The translations under genes were made by a program, and so were the position numbers. A stretch of 64,000 nucleotides of DNA from Plasmopara viticola (Eukaryota > Oomycota > Peronosporomycetes > Peronosporales > Peronosporaceae). Of this stretch, positions 46,178-57,500 are shown piece by piece; position 1 is the stretch's first letter; each line of letters begins with the position of its first letter. The notes under the pieces are model-generated. The model was not told where the DNA came from, searched no databases, and saw only the letters and a list, made by a program, of their open reading frames with translations. The stretch spans positions 248,001-312,000 of the forward strand of contig MBPM02000032.1 in assembly GCA_001695595.3 (NCBI GenBank), in the 5' to 3' direction.

Positions 46178-46819
46178 TCAATTGCCTTCGTCCATGCAGT
46201 CTAGTGGCAGTCGTGCAAAGGCACGACCAGCTTTCGTGAGTCCAACCTTTTCGTCTTTGCTGTAACTCTGCAACTTTGTTCCTTTGGTGGGGGCTTCTTT
46301 GCTGGAAGCAGGAGAGAATCGTCTCCGGCTACTATGCATCAACGGTGATCGACCGGCTTTGGCTTGTTCAAGCGCACGTTCCTGACGAATGCGCTGCGCG
46401 TCCTCACGTGATATGGCCGACCAATTAATAGCGAGTTTCTTTGACTTCATGAGGCGATAGGGCCAGACGATACCGAGGCGCCGGCAGTTGCGTTTGATCG
46501 TAACCGTAGCAACTCCGAGTTGCTGCGCAGCTTCGCGTTGGGACATATGGAAGTACTTGGCCATGACTTCGGTCGAGAAGTCAAAGACGACGCGGCTTTT
46601 GCGCGTCCTTTTCAAGGGGCTGACCACGGGCGGTGAACGGGTCCCACTGTGGCTCATGATGGGCGACGCCAGGTGATACAGCGTTTTCGTGGGTGCTATG
46701 GAAGCAAAGGCCATGTCGGGGGCCGACTGTTGCGGACAAGAATGAAGCGGATGGCGGTGGAGGGGATGGGAGACGCTGAAAGTGCTCGGTGGGGGCACGG
46801 AAATTGGAAAAGGGGGCAT
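46178..46819 (-). CDS. RWP-RK domain protein, paralogue 2 of the cluster
   Basis: 213 residues from the Met at 46819, which lines up with the starts of the other two copies. The RWP-RK domain is at about 77-125, preceded by SPPVVSPLKRTRKSR. The C-terminus has VGLTKAGRAFARLPLDC. The open frame extends upstream without a stop to about 46951. It encodes CPTCLRAFSPSRDKTAPRPK just after a TAG that could be a splice acceptor. Only in this copy is that extension in frame, so a longer product with a Cys-pair N-terminus, built by splicing, is possible. Among the three copies this one looks most intact at the 5' end. Confidence 0.82.
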   Translation of the reverse strand: MPPFPISVPPPSTFSVSHPLHRHPLHSCPQQSAPDMAFASIAPTKTLYHLASPIMSHSGTRSPPVVSPLKRTRKSRVVFDFSTEVMAKYFHMSQREAAQQLGVATVTIKRNCRRLGIVWPYRLMKSKKLAINWSAISREDAQRIRQERALEQAKAGRSPLMHSSRRRFSPASSKEAPTKGTKLQSYSKDEKVGLTKAGRAFARLPLDCMDEGN

Positions 46820-46859
46820 GCGGCTGGTTTGTTGGTGTTGCGGTGAGGAAGACCTGACG

Positions 46860-47215
46860 AATGGAGGAATGACTTGTTTCGGCCGCGGTGCGGTTTTGTC
46901 TCGCGAAGGGCTGAATGCTCGCAAACAAGTAGGGCATTGAGCGACCGTTGTGGCCTACACACTACACGCTCGGGGTGGAGTCGAGACACATACGCTCAAC
47001 CGACCGTCAAATACAGCACAGTACTCTCGTCATCGCCTGTCTCTTTCGGGATCATCTTAGTCTGTGGAAATGACGTGATCGAGCCTAGCAGTGATGTGTG
47101 GTCTTGGCGTTAGAAGCGACAGCTGCTGACACTTCAACTGGCGACAAGTGAGCCAACTACCCTGAATTTGTCCCTTTGGCGTGAAAATACGAAAGATAAT
47201 GGTCCTCATTTTCTT
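46860..47215 (-). repeat. Duplicated upstream region of the RWP-RK paralogues, copy 2
   Basis: Homologous to the upstream blocks of the other two genes. The AGACAGGCGATG.CGA block is followed here by A where the other copies have G, which turns a Trp codon into a stop in the frame that the others keep open. Confidence 0.65.
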
Positions 47216-47219
47216 TGCT

Positions 47220-47950
47220 GCCGTGTTGCAACTTATCAGACTTTTCGTGCCTTTTTTGCTCGAGCTTTGTGGTTTGAGCACCTTGATGAGAGGCGAAGCA
47301 GCATGGCCACTGTTGTCCGACCCAGATCTTCTAGCGCCCTTGAAAAAAAGCGTCGGCTGACCTGGTGTCGGTCTCGTATTGTGCAAAAACAATGTAAGAA
47401 CGTCGCAATTGGTTCCGCGACAGCGAGTCATCTTTTGAAACATGAAGCGTTTCAAGCATGCAGTTATTTCTCCGTTCGCCTGGTGCGTAAACAGATTTGA
47501 AAAAAACGGTTCAAGTAATGACGCTAAGGCTTACTAGCAACTAGTAAGCCACGATCTTCGTCAGCGTGTTAAGTAATCGATGCGGCCGTTTGAGTAGCTT
47601 AAAGCCGTTAAAGTTTAGGTAGGACCAGCCTTCAAATTACCTCTTGTAAAAAAGTATTATCATATCGGTTAGCTGGACGTCACGGAGGACACAAGAGAGA
47701 TTGCAACGTCTTTGTCATGGTGCTAGTGTTTGGGTATGAACATGCCCTCGATATCCGATATGTGGGTGCACTGGGCGTTGCTTGTCACAGCGAAAGTCCA
47801 CGAAGCAAATCTAGACAAAATTCGCATAAATTTGAAGTATAAATGAGGCGCTCAATACCAAGCTTTCTGAACGGTCTTGGCATTTCCAGCGACCGTTAAG
47901 ATTGGCGGAATTTACTTTGACTTTTCGAAAAACAAGTGGTCGATATTCAC
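47220..47950. other. Spacer before the inverted repeat
   Basis: A 132-codon minus-strand frame (47057-47455) overlaps the duplicated upstream region of the RWP-RK gene and has no domain I recognise; it is probably non-coding leader sequence. Nothing else was seen. Confidence 0.5.
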
Positions 47951-47954
47951 TGAT

Positions 47955-48695
47955 AGCCTAGATAGCAACTTGAAACTATAACTATTGGGTCTAAAAGCAA
48001 AATTATTCTGACCGACGATCTAGATCGAAATCTAGTGCAATGTCAATGTTCTCCTATTGCACCTGTTTCTTAAGGCATTTGTGGCAACTTCTTTTAAATT
48101 TAGAATAAAAAGCACATTATTGCGAAGAGGTAGAACGATGCAGAGTGAGCACGATACAGCTCGTTATGTTCGCATAGACCAAGTGCAACGTAAAATAGAG
48201 CCATTAACTCTTTTTGTCCCTTATTGATCAAATTCTTAAGGGCAGAATTCGCTGCAAGCTGAGCAAGACCATGCTCAATTGCTCATTTAACTTCAGCAAA
48301 GAATATGCTATAAAAGATATAAAATACCGATAAGAATATGAGCCACTGTCAAAAGCGTAGTAGAAACACAGCTGATCAATTGTGAGAGTAGGACCCACAA
48401 GAACTTAAATATTAATGCCAGCAAAATTTCGTCCACGATAAAAATCTTAGAGGTATAGTTAGTTTAGAGAAAATGGCTTTAAAAACCATCATATAGACCC
48501 TAAATTACTAATTGTTGGAGTCAGGTAGATAGCGATGCGCTAGTCGTATTGGTGTTGAGTACAGAATGAACGTCAAATTGCTACGGCAGCCCCGCTGCAC
48601 CTGGTAGCACTTGTAGTAGTCGCTTAGACTAACACTTGATCATAATGAAGCTGTATGCTCATTTTTCGTTAAGGATGTAAGTTGTTCTATACAAA
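47955..48695 (-). repeat. Dispersed repeat, right inverted copy
   Basis: Reverse-complement partner of 42200-42875. The two copies face each other across about 5.1 kb that holds RWP-RK paralogues 1 and 2. The copy ends about 15 bp before the hairpin element at 48711. Confidence 0.75.
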
Positions 48696-49019
48696 GTGAC
48701 AAACCTGCTCATTTCAGTTTTCGACAAATTACTTGGTTTGCAAATCAACCGGACCTGCATCGTTTACACATTGGGTCAATGTCAATGACATACGTTCTTC
48801 GGGCTCTGAGTAGAAATATGTAATGAAAGAAATCAAGTACACAGTAAAAATACATAAATAACTACTAATTGCTGGTTTTATAAGTGTACTACCTAAAGTT
48901 TACTTAGAGGGAATATCGCGAAAGGTGAACCAGAATGTGAAACAAAGTGCTTTAGACATTCGGAAACTACACTTTGTTGGGTAATTTTTTCGTGAGTCCA
49001 GCCCTTATTTGCAAAGATA

Positions 49020-49211
49020 TTGAAAGAGATGGATGACGAGTTCGACGTCAGGCACTTTCAGGAAGAGAGTTGGGCAAGTGGCAAGGAAGCCGTCGCCGCC
49101 ACCAAGTTGATTGCATTTCGTAAGTCAACATGCGTCTGCATCAGCACCCGTGGGACCACATTCCAGCGTTTGAAGTGCGAAAGTGCAATAATGGGTGCGC
49201 GTGCATTCTAA
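49020..49211 (+). pseudogene. DDEFDV-family relic in the left hairpin arm
   Basis: 63 codons including MDDEFDVRHFQEESWASG and AVAATKLIAF. The same frame is preserved in the opposite arm and at 39310. The protein identity is unknown. A transposase fragment is the most likely source, given its repeated and inverted setting. Confidence 0.4.
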
Positions 49212-49223
49212 ATCTGTCACGTT

Positions 49224-49439
49224 TTAGGAACGAAGACTGAGTAACTTTATGCCAGTCTTGAACACATCATTTGCATTTCCGCACCCCTCACGCCGGAATG
49301 TGCTCTTATGGAAGCTGACGCGGGCGCATGTTTGCTTACAAAATGCAATTAACAAGATGGCGGCGACGGCTTTCTTGCCACTTCCCCGCCTCTCTTCCTG
49401 AAAAGGCCTGACGTCGAACTCGTCATCAATTCCTTTCAA
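49224..49439 (-). pseudogene. DDEFDV-family relic in the right hairpin arm
   Basis: 71 codons including IDDEFDVRPFQEERRGSG and KKAVAAILLIAF, mirrored from the left arm. Substitutions differ between the arms, so the inversion is not recent and the arms are not being kept identical. Confidence 0.4.
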
Positions 49440-49749
49440 TATCTTTGCAAAAAAGGGCTGGGCTCACGAAAAAATTACCCAACAAAGTGTAGTTTTCCGA
49501 ATGTCTAAAGCACTTTGTATCACATCCTGGTTCACCTTTCGCGATATCCCCTCTAAGTAAACTTCAGGTAGTACACTTACAAAACCAGCAATTAGTAGTT
49601 ATCGATGTATTTTTACCGTATACTTGATTTCTTTCATTACATATTTCTACTCAGAGCCCGAAAGACGTATGTCATTGACATTGACCCAATGTGTAAACGA
49701 TGCAGGTCCGGTTGATTTGCAAATCAAGCAATTTGTCGAAAATTGAAAT

Positions 49750-50495
49750 TAGTCAAAAGACGTGCAAACCGCTCCAACCTTGTTGTCCCGATCCGATTAA
49801 GAACATGGATCGGTCATGCGCTCTAAAGGCAGTTACGAATTCTAAAATGTTCAAGGGCTTTCTGATCATAATGGTCATTGATGTTAAACGCATGGCCGAA
49901 ATTAACTAAACGCAACGCGCAAATAATATGATTCAGAAATTGCAGCTCAACTTCTTGGATTACCTCGCGTTGCCAAATCTAATCTCGTAATTGCTTTCAA
50001 AGAAGCTCATAGTAAGGCAAGTCTAAAGCTGGCAAGCTTTTCAATCGCAGGCTAGAAAATAATGAGCAATGGACACTTGAGATGCCGATACGGTTGAAGT
50101 TGAAGGCTACCATTACTTTAATGCGATACGCACGAGCTCGACGGGAGTAATATAAGTGTAGTCAATAATTTATGAAATGCGAAAGAGCAGCACATTTTAG
50201 TGGTATGTATTCTGCATACTACCCAATTTTGGCGTACCCTTATATAATACATTGCGTCATTTTGTGTCTTTCAAACAGAAATAACACTATCCTACCAATT
50301 CACTTTATCTAAGCGACATGTGAGGTGCTCGATTGTATGAATCATTTCCACGAAAGAAATACATTAAAATTTGTTTTCTTCGACCGCCTCTCCACTTTTC
50401 ATTACTATAATAACTATTGTCACCCATGCACTTTATCTACTGTGGTGATACGATAATGAGTTTATACTACACGACACTAAATTGACGCAGCAACT
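49750..50495. other. Spacer between the hairpin element and RWP-RK paralogue 3
   Basis: A short frame at 49700-49909 begins within the hairpin arm and is not supported as a gene. Otherwise the sequence is AT-rich, with nothing recognised. Confidence 0.5.
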
Positions 50496-51059
50496 TCAAT
50501 CGTCTCTGCAGTCCAATGGCAGCCGTGCGAAGGCGCGACCAGCTTCAGTGAGCTCGAGTCTACGGCTATGCATTGGAGGCGAATACCCTTCTTTAACATG
50601 GTCAAGGGCACGCATCTGACGGATGCGTTGTGCGTCCTTGCGGGAAATGATCGAACAATTAATGGCGTGTTTCTTGGATTTCATGAGGCGGTAAGGCCAG
50701 ACGATACCGAGACGTCGACAATTTCGCTTGATAGTAACTGTAGCAACCCCAAGTTGCTGGGCAGCCTCACGCTGGGACATATGAAAGTACTTTGCCATTT
50801 CCTCGGTAGAGAAGTCAAACACGACGCGGCTTTTACGTGCCCTCTTCAAAGGGCTGACCACGGGAGGTGTACGAGATCCAGTAGGAACCATGGTGGACGA
50901 CGCTAAGCGATACGGAGCTTTCGTGGGTGTCTTGGCCACAAAACCCTGGTCAGCGGTTGACTGTTGCTGGCAAAAGACGGAAACTTTGTGGTGCAGCGGA
51001 TGCGCGACGTTAAAGGTGCTGGATGGTGAGACGCATCTTGGAAAAGAAAGCATGCTCAT
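50496..51059 (-). CDS. RWP-RK domain protein, paralogue 3 of the cluster
   Basis: 187 residues. RWP-RK domain at about 80-128 (YFHMSQREAAQQLGVATVT, GIVWPYRLMKSKK), preceded by TPPVVSPLKRARKSR. The C-terminal motif LTEAGRAFARLPLDC follows a spacer shorter than in the other copies. The Met at 51059 sits where the Met of paralogue 1 does. Upstream homologous sequence (51075-51350) is out of frame and contains a run of G at about 51252-51260 that the other copies lack. It is otherwise uninterrupted and may be expressed from the start used here. Confidence 0.82.
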   Translation of the reverse strand: MSMLSFPRCVSPSSTFNVAHPLHHKVSVFCQQQSTADQGFVAKTPTKAPYRLASSTMVPTGSRTPPVVSPLKRARKSRVVFDFSTEEMAKYFHMSQREAAQQLGVATVTIKRNCRRLGIVWPYRLMKSKKHAINCSIISRKDAQRIRQMRALDHVKEGYSPPMHSRRLELTEAGRAFARLPLDCRDD

Positions 51060-51074
51060 CCTTGGTGGATCTTT

Positions 51075-51350
51075 TGATGTGATTGCGGTGGGGGTTACCA
51101 GATAAATTTGGAAATGACTTGTATCGTCCGCAGCTTAGTTTTGTCTCGGAAAAACAGTACGTAGACAAGTAGGCTTGCTCTGATCTACTCGCTCCGAACG
51201 GGCTTTGACTTGACACATGTAAACGGCACGTGCGCCATCGCCTGTCTCTTTCGGGGGGGGGCATTCTTAGATCGAAGACGAGTCGTATTCAAGCCTAGCA
51301 GCAATGTGTGGGCGGTGGCGCATGATTACGGTATACGACTGGTCACAAGT
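51075..51350 (-). repeat. Duplicated upstream region of the RWP-RK paralogues, copy 3
   Basis: Shares the AGACAGGCGATGGCG block, the GCTAGGCTTGAATACGA-like block and GCTCACTTGT with the other two upstream regions. A run of C on the minus strand (poly-G on plus) replaces the GATGATCC found in the others. Confidence 0.6.
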
Positions 51351-51379
51351 GAGCTTGCAAGACTTGACCCCTTTTAGAG

Positions 51380-52900
51380 GTGTAAAGATAAAATTGCTCG
51401 AACGCTCCGTATGGCTGCTACACCGAACTCACTTCAAACCTGACGATATGCTAACTAGTGAAGCGCCTGTAAAAAGCAATAGCTCAAGACTGCTGCATGT
51501 CGGATGAACAAATGGCACGACATTATCTATTTCAGTAATCCTGATTTGGCTCTAGAGGCTCATTAATGTGTATTTAAACATTCACGCTAAATTAAAGTGA
51601 CAATCTTTCGAAAAACGCAATCGAGACATTTGAAAGACTTGCTTTGGTCACCTCCGCGTCATTAGCTTTGTACGCATTTCCTACTTGACAAATACTTTCT
51701 AGGTGTTTTATTTAGCAAAGCTGCAATGCTTAAATCTATGCAGGGTAGTTTCTGGAGTTGTAGTCGGCCGACGTTTATACAGCTAAGTGCAAAATGTCTT
51801 TTTATTTAACTATTTCAAAAGTAGGAGCATCTAAATATCCCGTATTCAAATGATACCCAAGAATTACATACGCGAAAAAATATTGCAAATTATGACATTC
51901 GCCTGGTTGCAAATATCTTGACACTGAACCATGGTTGTTTGTTGTGAAATAAGGCAAGCAAGGTCCTCTTTTTATTCCCGCGTATGAATCATATCCTTCC
52001 CTTTGTAACGGGCCGTTACGTTTTTATCGCCGGTGCTTCACTGATTATGCGTTATGATATTTTTGATAGAAAGTATAGCTTGCGATATCGAATTTTGTCT
52101 TAAAAATAAAATACTTCGAATGTTAAATCCAATGACTGTACAGTCATTGCATATCGAATAATCAATGTATTCCTTATTTCTTAAAAAAAAGGGCTGTGAT
52201 ATCTAATAGTAAGTACTACGCACACGTTTTTTGTTTGACGATTTGCACTCTCTTTGATATTCAAACATTAATTGTTGGACCAATCCCCATCCGTCAAATG
52301 CGCAATTTACACTGCTCCAAAGACTTGTTGTTGGTTTTGGCTTGTAGAGAAGGCTGTTATTTTTGGCTGTCGCTGCAGTTGTGGCGAGTGTCTCGGACCT
52401 TACACATAGGTAGTGTGCACGAAGATATAGCGTTTTCAGCTAAGCGAACAGATGAGTGCAACAAATAGGAGTTTAGAAACTAGCAAAACTTATGTATTTT
52501 GGTCCTATCTTTTAATAGATATATGCGCTATTTTCAACTCTGTAAATAAGGCAGGGACTATTTTCGTTTCGGTATCCTTCCAGACACCCATGGCTAAAAT
52601 GATTCGGCGACCAGAAGCCACCATTGCTAAATGCTTCTTTAAGCAAAAATCTTGCTTTAGTATTTAGTGCTCGACTACTCATTACACTCTTCTCGTTTAA
52701 GACTTAGTTTGCATCTAAGAAAAAATTGTATTCATTAGTCAACAAAATTACATAAATACTTTAGATTGGTGACAGCGCTGGTCAAACAGACACCAAAAAG
52801 AGCTGCCATCTGGCCGAATGGTATAAGATAATCGTACCAATTTCCAGAAACGTTGCTTTGGCAATCGAAAAAGCTTTCGAACCAAATGCGGTCTCTGTGC
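51380..52900. other. AT-rich spacer
   Basis: No supported gene. It contains a perfect 20-bp palindrome at 52130-52149 and a stretch at about 52809-52880 that resembles a tRNA 5' half (CTGGCCGAATGGTATAAG) but lacks a good B box and acceptor stem. Confidence 0.5.
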
Positions 52901-54560
52901 CTAAGTCTGCGCCTACAACAGCAGCTACGCCTACAACAAAGACCGTGAAAGCGCCGTGGGTGGTAAAGCCGCTAGTCCGCCAGGATCCACTTGGGCAAAG
53001 AGGGCTCTGAAAGAACCTTCAACTTCACTACGGCAGAAAGACCGTGTGTGGTGCTCGCCTGGAGTTCCATGGACAATCCTGTCGTCGATAAACAAAGGGG
53101 AGTATTGCGGGCGCATTGGCAAGCACTTGCATGGCTTCTGCTTATTCTGTCGAGAGACCTCAAGCAAGCAACAACGCTGTCGGAGCGGTTTTTCTGCCCA
53201 CAAATAAGGGCCGCAGAGCGTTAGAGTAGTTATCGGACCGGTCATGCAAAAAGGCTCCATTTGTAGAGACAGATAAAACGATTTTGAAGCTTTAGTGCTG
53301 AGTACCAGGGGCTACAAAACCGTTAATGACGACAACCCGTGATACAATCCGTGGGTTGGTTCGATAGCCGAAACCACTAATGCTGTAGGAGTTTGGCTTT
53401 GCGACTCGTCTACCGCAAGGTACCGACCCAATTTACGGTTTTGTGCAGAGTCCAGTCGCTTTTTGACAGCGAGTCCAAGGGTGATAAGAATGACGTCAAT
53501 GTCATCATCGACAAAAAAATTAACACGGTTTTTATGTGGTCAATGCAGGTCTTGGCGTCGAGAAATGCGCTCATCTGCTTTGCAAACCGCGAAGACTCTC
53601 CAAGATCCAATCTTTGCGTACACTCAAAAAAAAATTATTCCAAAGATGTCATTAATACAGCGCGACATTATTGCGGTTGTGCGCGTGCTATTATCTCCGA
53701 AACAAATCTTGCTAAAAATCAATTTGGGGGGAGGGGCTTTCAAAAAGTCAGTGTATGATATTGGTATGGTAATACTCCTGAAAATCCCTCGGTAACGATA
53801 CCACGATAGCTTTAACTATTCTGGGATAGGGTGAGCTTTCATTGTGTAACAACTTGAAGCTTAACCACATCAGACGAAGCACTTTACATCCGCGAGCTAA
53901 GAAAAAATTCATCTTGCCTATGCAAGTCAGCGTTGAGATTTCTTTGCTTTGGCATAATGCTAGAATAGGCACTGAAAAAGTGCAGCATGTGCTAGTATTT
54001 GATTACTATATATAGTCCAGCGCGGGGCCAAAACTCGAGGCCTATGTAAAAAAACACCTGATTTTGCTCGCAACACTCTTGTCGAAGGCAGTTTATGGAG
54101 TCCATGAGTTCTGTAAAGCAGAATGACTATACCGCTTTACAATAGTCACTTGCCCTCTGACAGCGCGTCTGCTGCACGGCGCACATAGCTACTAGCCTTG
54201 GTAATCAAGAAAAGCGGGGAGAGACTGTTCTTGGCCTATCTTTATGCAGAGTAGCAGTACCTGCACGACGAAGTATACGCTCTTGACTTTGCTCTTGTGG
54301 CGATCAGACCGCTGCTTCTTTAGACCCTGGACAGGCTCGGGCGACCAACCAAACAGTCTTATGAATTATTGGCTGCTGTTTAGCGCGGTGGTGGCCACGG
54401 GCAATATCAACCACCGTTTGGCCACCTTGTCGGCAACGTTGAGAGCAAGAAGAAATGCCAAAGTGTTACCGGGAAGTTCCCAAGACGCCGATATTCTGAT
54501 GTTTACAGACTGTTTGAAGATACACCACATAGACTGTTGGTGTGTCGTAATCGCTTAAAA
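52900..54560. other. Region of possible decayed coding sequence
   Basis: Open frames of 75-120 codons crowd on both strands here (for example 52956-53207, 53393-53758 and 54244-54558). Adjacent plus-strand frames read as protein-like but are cut by stops. No domain could be named. It could be a dead transposon or gene. Confidence 0.35.
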
Positions 54561-57500
54561 AAGGTTGCGGGTATGCGACGGCTCATGTCTTATCAAGATC
54601 GTAATCGGTCCGATGATACAATATTTCATCTTTTTGTAGATACCGGGATTGTGAGATTAAATGCCGTTATGCTAGCATTTAACAGAAACTATTCATCTTG
54701 AAAAAGATTCTAGAAAATATATATCAATAATCGAAAAAAAATGCCAAAGCAATCGCATGCTTCGCCCTATTATATTTCATTTCTTCTTTGCAAAATCAGA
54801 CAAGTAGTTCCTCAAAATCGGTCTCCGATTGGACACCTGGTAAATCTTTATTTGAGTGTCTCCGTAATTTGTGTCTCCTTGAAGACTAATCGGAGCTTCT
54901 GAGGGAGCTTTAACGCACTGTTTAGTACAAAGTAAACCATTGACAAATTGTCAGCTCAAGATTGTGGAACCTCATCGCACATTGTGCGCAGAGACTTTAA
55001 AAACACGGCTGATGCTTTACATCTGGCCACCTGTCGGGAAAAATTTTTTTTGACTTCATCGGTTGGGTTTCTGGTAGCTAAGATAGAGTTGATCAAAATG
55101 CAGCGGTATTCGTGAGCCGTTATCCGAAGCAATGGTTTTCCGCAAGGCCATGGTGCTTGAATCTGCTAGCCGTGAACAGCCTTGCTGTTCGAACCCCAGT
55201 TACACTTGCTGAAACATGGGCCACATGATCAACCGACTCATGAACACGATTTATTATCAATTTTCAGCGAGCTGAATACAAAGCAGAGATATATGGGCTC
55301 CCAACAGTCCGCCAAACTTGGCAAGGGCTGTAAGGGCGAGCCGCGTATATGGCCCTCTGGCAGGTCACACACGACTTAATGTGCTTGGCCACCCATTTGT
55401 GAATGCAGGGCTACTACGTTGTGTAAACCGGAAAAAATAATTTGATCGGCCTTAATGGTCATTAGTTGAAGCAGCGTGTGGTTTAATATTATATAAAACC
55501 ACAGCGACTCGGGCTAGGTCTTCGGGGTAGAACCTAAAGTTGCATACCCCCTCATTGAGATGTAACTGCACTTGGGAATAAGCTCATTTTAACATCTTCG
55601 TCTTCGAAGAAATATTGCACTAAAGATCCTTAATTGGCATCCGTTTCGTACGTCTGCAGACTTCGTTCTTCGATAGAGATTTTGCCTGTCGATGTAGTAC
55701 AGCACAAATTTTGACGTTTTCAAACAAACTGGCAAGTTCATTGCGACTGCTAGCCTTGTTTTTAGGATGAAAAACATATTTTACGAAGAATGAAACCATG
55801 TTGTTTATGGTTGGTAAGAGTAGAAGACTTAATTGCCGTCTGCAATGATGCGTGCTCCAGCCATTAGAAATGTATTTGAAGCAGATGCTCACAGGGCTGT
55901 ATGAATGCGTACATCATGGTATATAAACTCATGTCATAGCTTTATATGGTAGCCGCAAGCTGCCTGGACTGAAGCGAGATGACTCGCAAATGACTGCCCT
56001 CATCAAGTTGCAATAAGGCGTAACCGATGGCCTTATTAGCTTCATAAGTGACATTAGCCTCATTTATCCCGTTTCGTAAAGCCGGCTTTCCTCGATACTG
56101 TAACATGCACTTTGTCTCATGCTCCGCTGTATTTTTCTCTTATAATAGGACCGAGGCTTTGTAAAAATCAGCAATGCCAGCATTGTACGCGCACGAAACG
56201 CTAACTTGGCCTATTCTTATAAAATTCTATAGGAATGTGGCGTAAGACAGGCCGCTATATTCCGCCCCAGAATACGCGCGACACCCTTTAGGCCTTCTTT
56301 ATTTTGCCCCAAATAAACAATTGTCAAAGCTGGCATAAGGTGTATTAGTATTCCTGACTCAACACGTGTCTTACATAGCCTAAATCAACCTTCAGTCCGA
56401 CGGTTCTCGTTCAAAATGGCTTTGGACATACATTTCGTCGAGGTGAAACTAAAAAGGTCATTTTAGTCGAAACAATGGTATGGCCGGCTTGGCTGAACGT
56501 TGCCGGAGCGTTAGTGAGCGATTGTAGTAAATATAAACTCTCCTAAAGCATACCGTTAAGCAGACTATACACCGTGTATGGTATGTCTGACTTCCTCATT
56601 TGTATTTGACAGTTGCACTAAATTTTGTGAGTTATCCAACGTGTAGTCGAACATTCTGTCGAACAGCACGCCGTTCTCTAGAATTGTTGTATGTGCAGGT
56701 ACTATCGCACTGTTGAGCTAATCAAAGCATGTGCTAAAGGCCTATTCCATTAGGATTCCAAATACAGAAAGCCGGTGACGAGTGCACGAAATTTGACTCT
56801 CATACCATGTCAGCCTTTGGCTTTTCGGCGAAACGACATAAAATAGTATGCATTGCTTTCGACAAGATGACCGCTTCCTAGTGGCAAAGTATTTTATATC
56901 AAAATAGGGTCAAACTCACGTCCTGCTTTTTTAGCAGGTAGTGACTTTGATCGAAAACCACATGAAATTTCTCTAGGAGCCTAGATCTTTTCAATGAAGC
57001 CGATTCAAACTTTCCTCCTACACACCCAAAATTTGATAATGTTTTTAAAAAAGAAACTATTCTTTGTAGACAGTATCTTCAACAAACATTTCGGTTCCCT
57101 GCTCATCCAAATAAATCTCCTTGAAGATCTTCGAGGTTCAGCAGCTTAATATCTTTTAAGGAGCGTGCACCATAACACAACATCCACATGAACTTGCAAT
57201 TACGCCGGAAAACCAGGTAGTTCTACCAATCTCGGGGAGTTTAAGCGAGGACATATTACACCTCCACTCATATCGTGCGAAGTTTTGTTAAAGTTGTGTC
57301 ACTTTATCTATATCACTGACATTTGAATTGTAATATATAGCATCTTTGGCAGATGGCTCAACCCGCTTGCGAAGATTCAAAGACGCCGTGACGTCTGTAT
57401 ACAGAAAGACGTCAGTGCCTGCAATCCTCTTTATTTTTGATTGACCGCATAATGTTTTAGGGTTTTTCAAGGAAGTTTCACGCACAACACGGGTGAGAAC

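Larger units (their letters stand above)
48711..49749. mobile_element. 1-kb foldback (hairpin) element
   Basis: The left arm, from 48711 (ATTTCAGTTTTCGACAAATT) inward to about 49185, is the reverse complement of the right arm ending at 49749, with scattered substitutions and a central unpaired part of about 80 bp. Each arm carries a DDEFDV-type frame. A single uninverted copy lies at 39100-39545. It was probably formed by head-to-head joining of two copies of a transposon segment. No target duplication was evident. Confidence 0.75.

Noticed and set aside
46581..46989. Overlapping minus-strand frames beside RWP-RK paralogue 2
   Set aside because: Other frames of the same coding and leader sequence; the RWP-RK frame is the conserved one.
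52805..52890. tRNA-Leu/Ser-like sequence with an A box (CTGGCCGAATGG)
   Set aside because: The B-box candidate fits poorly, acceptor ends do not pair well and no anticodon stem is convincing. At best a tRNA-derived relic.
55150..55215. B-box-like TGTTCGAACCCC considered as a tRNA gene
   Set aside because: No matching A box or acceptor stem at the right distance.
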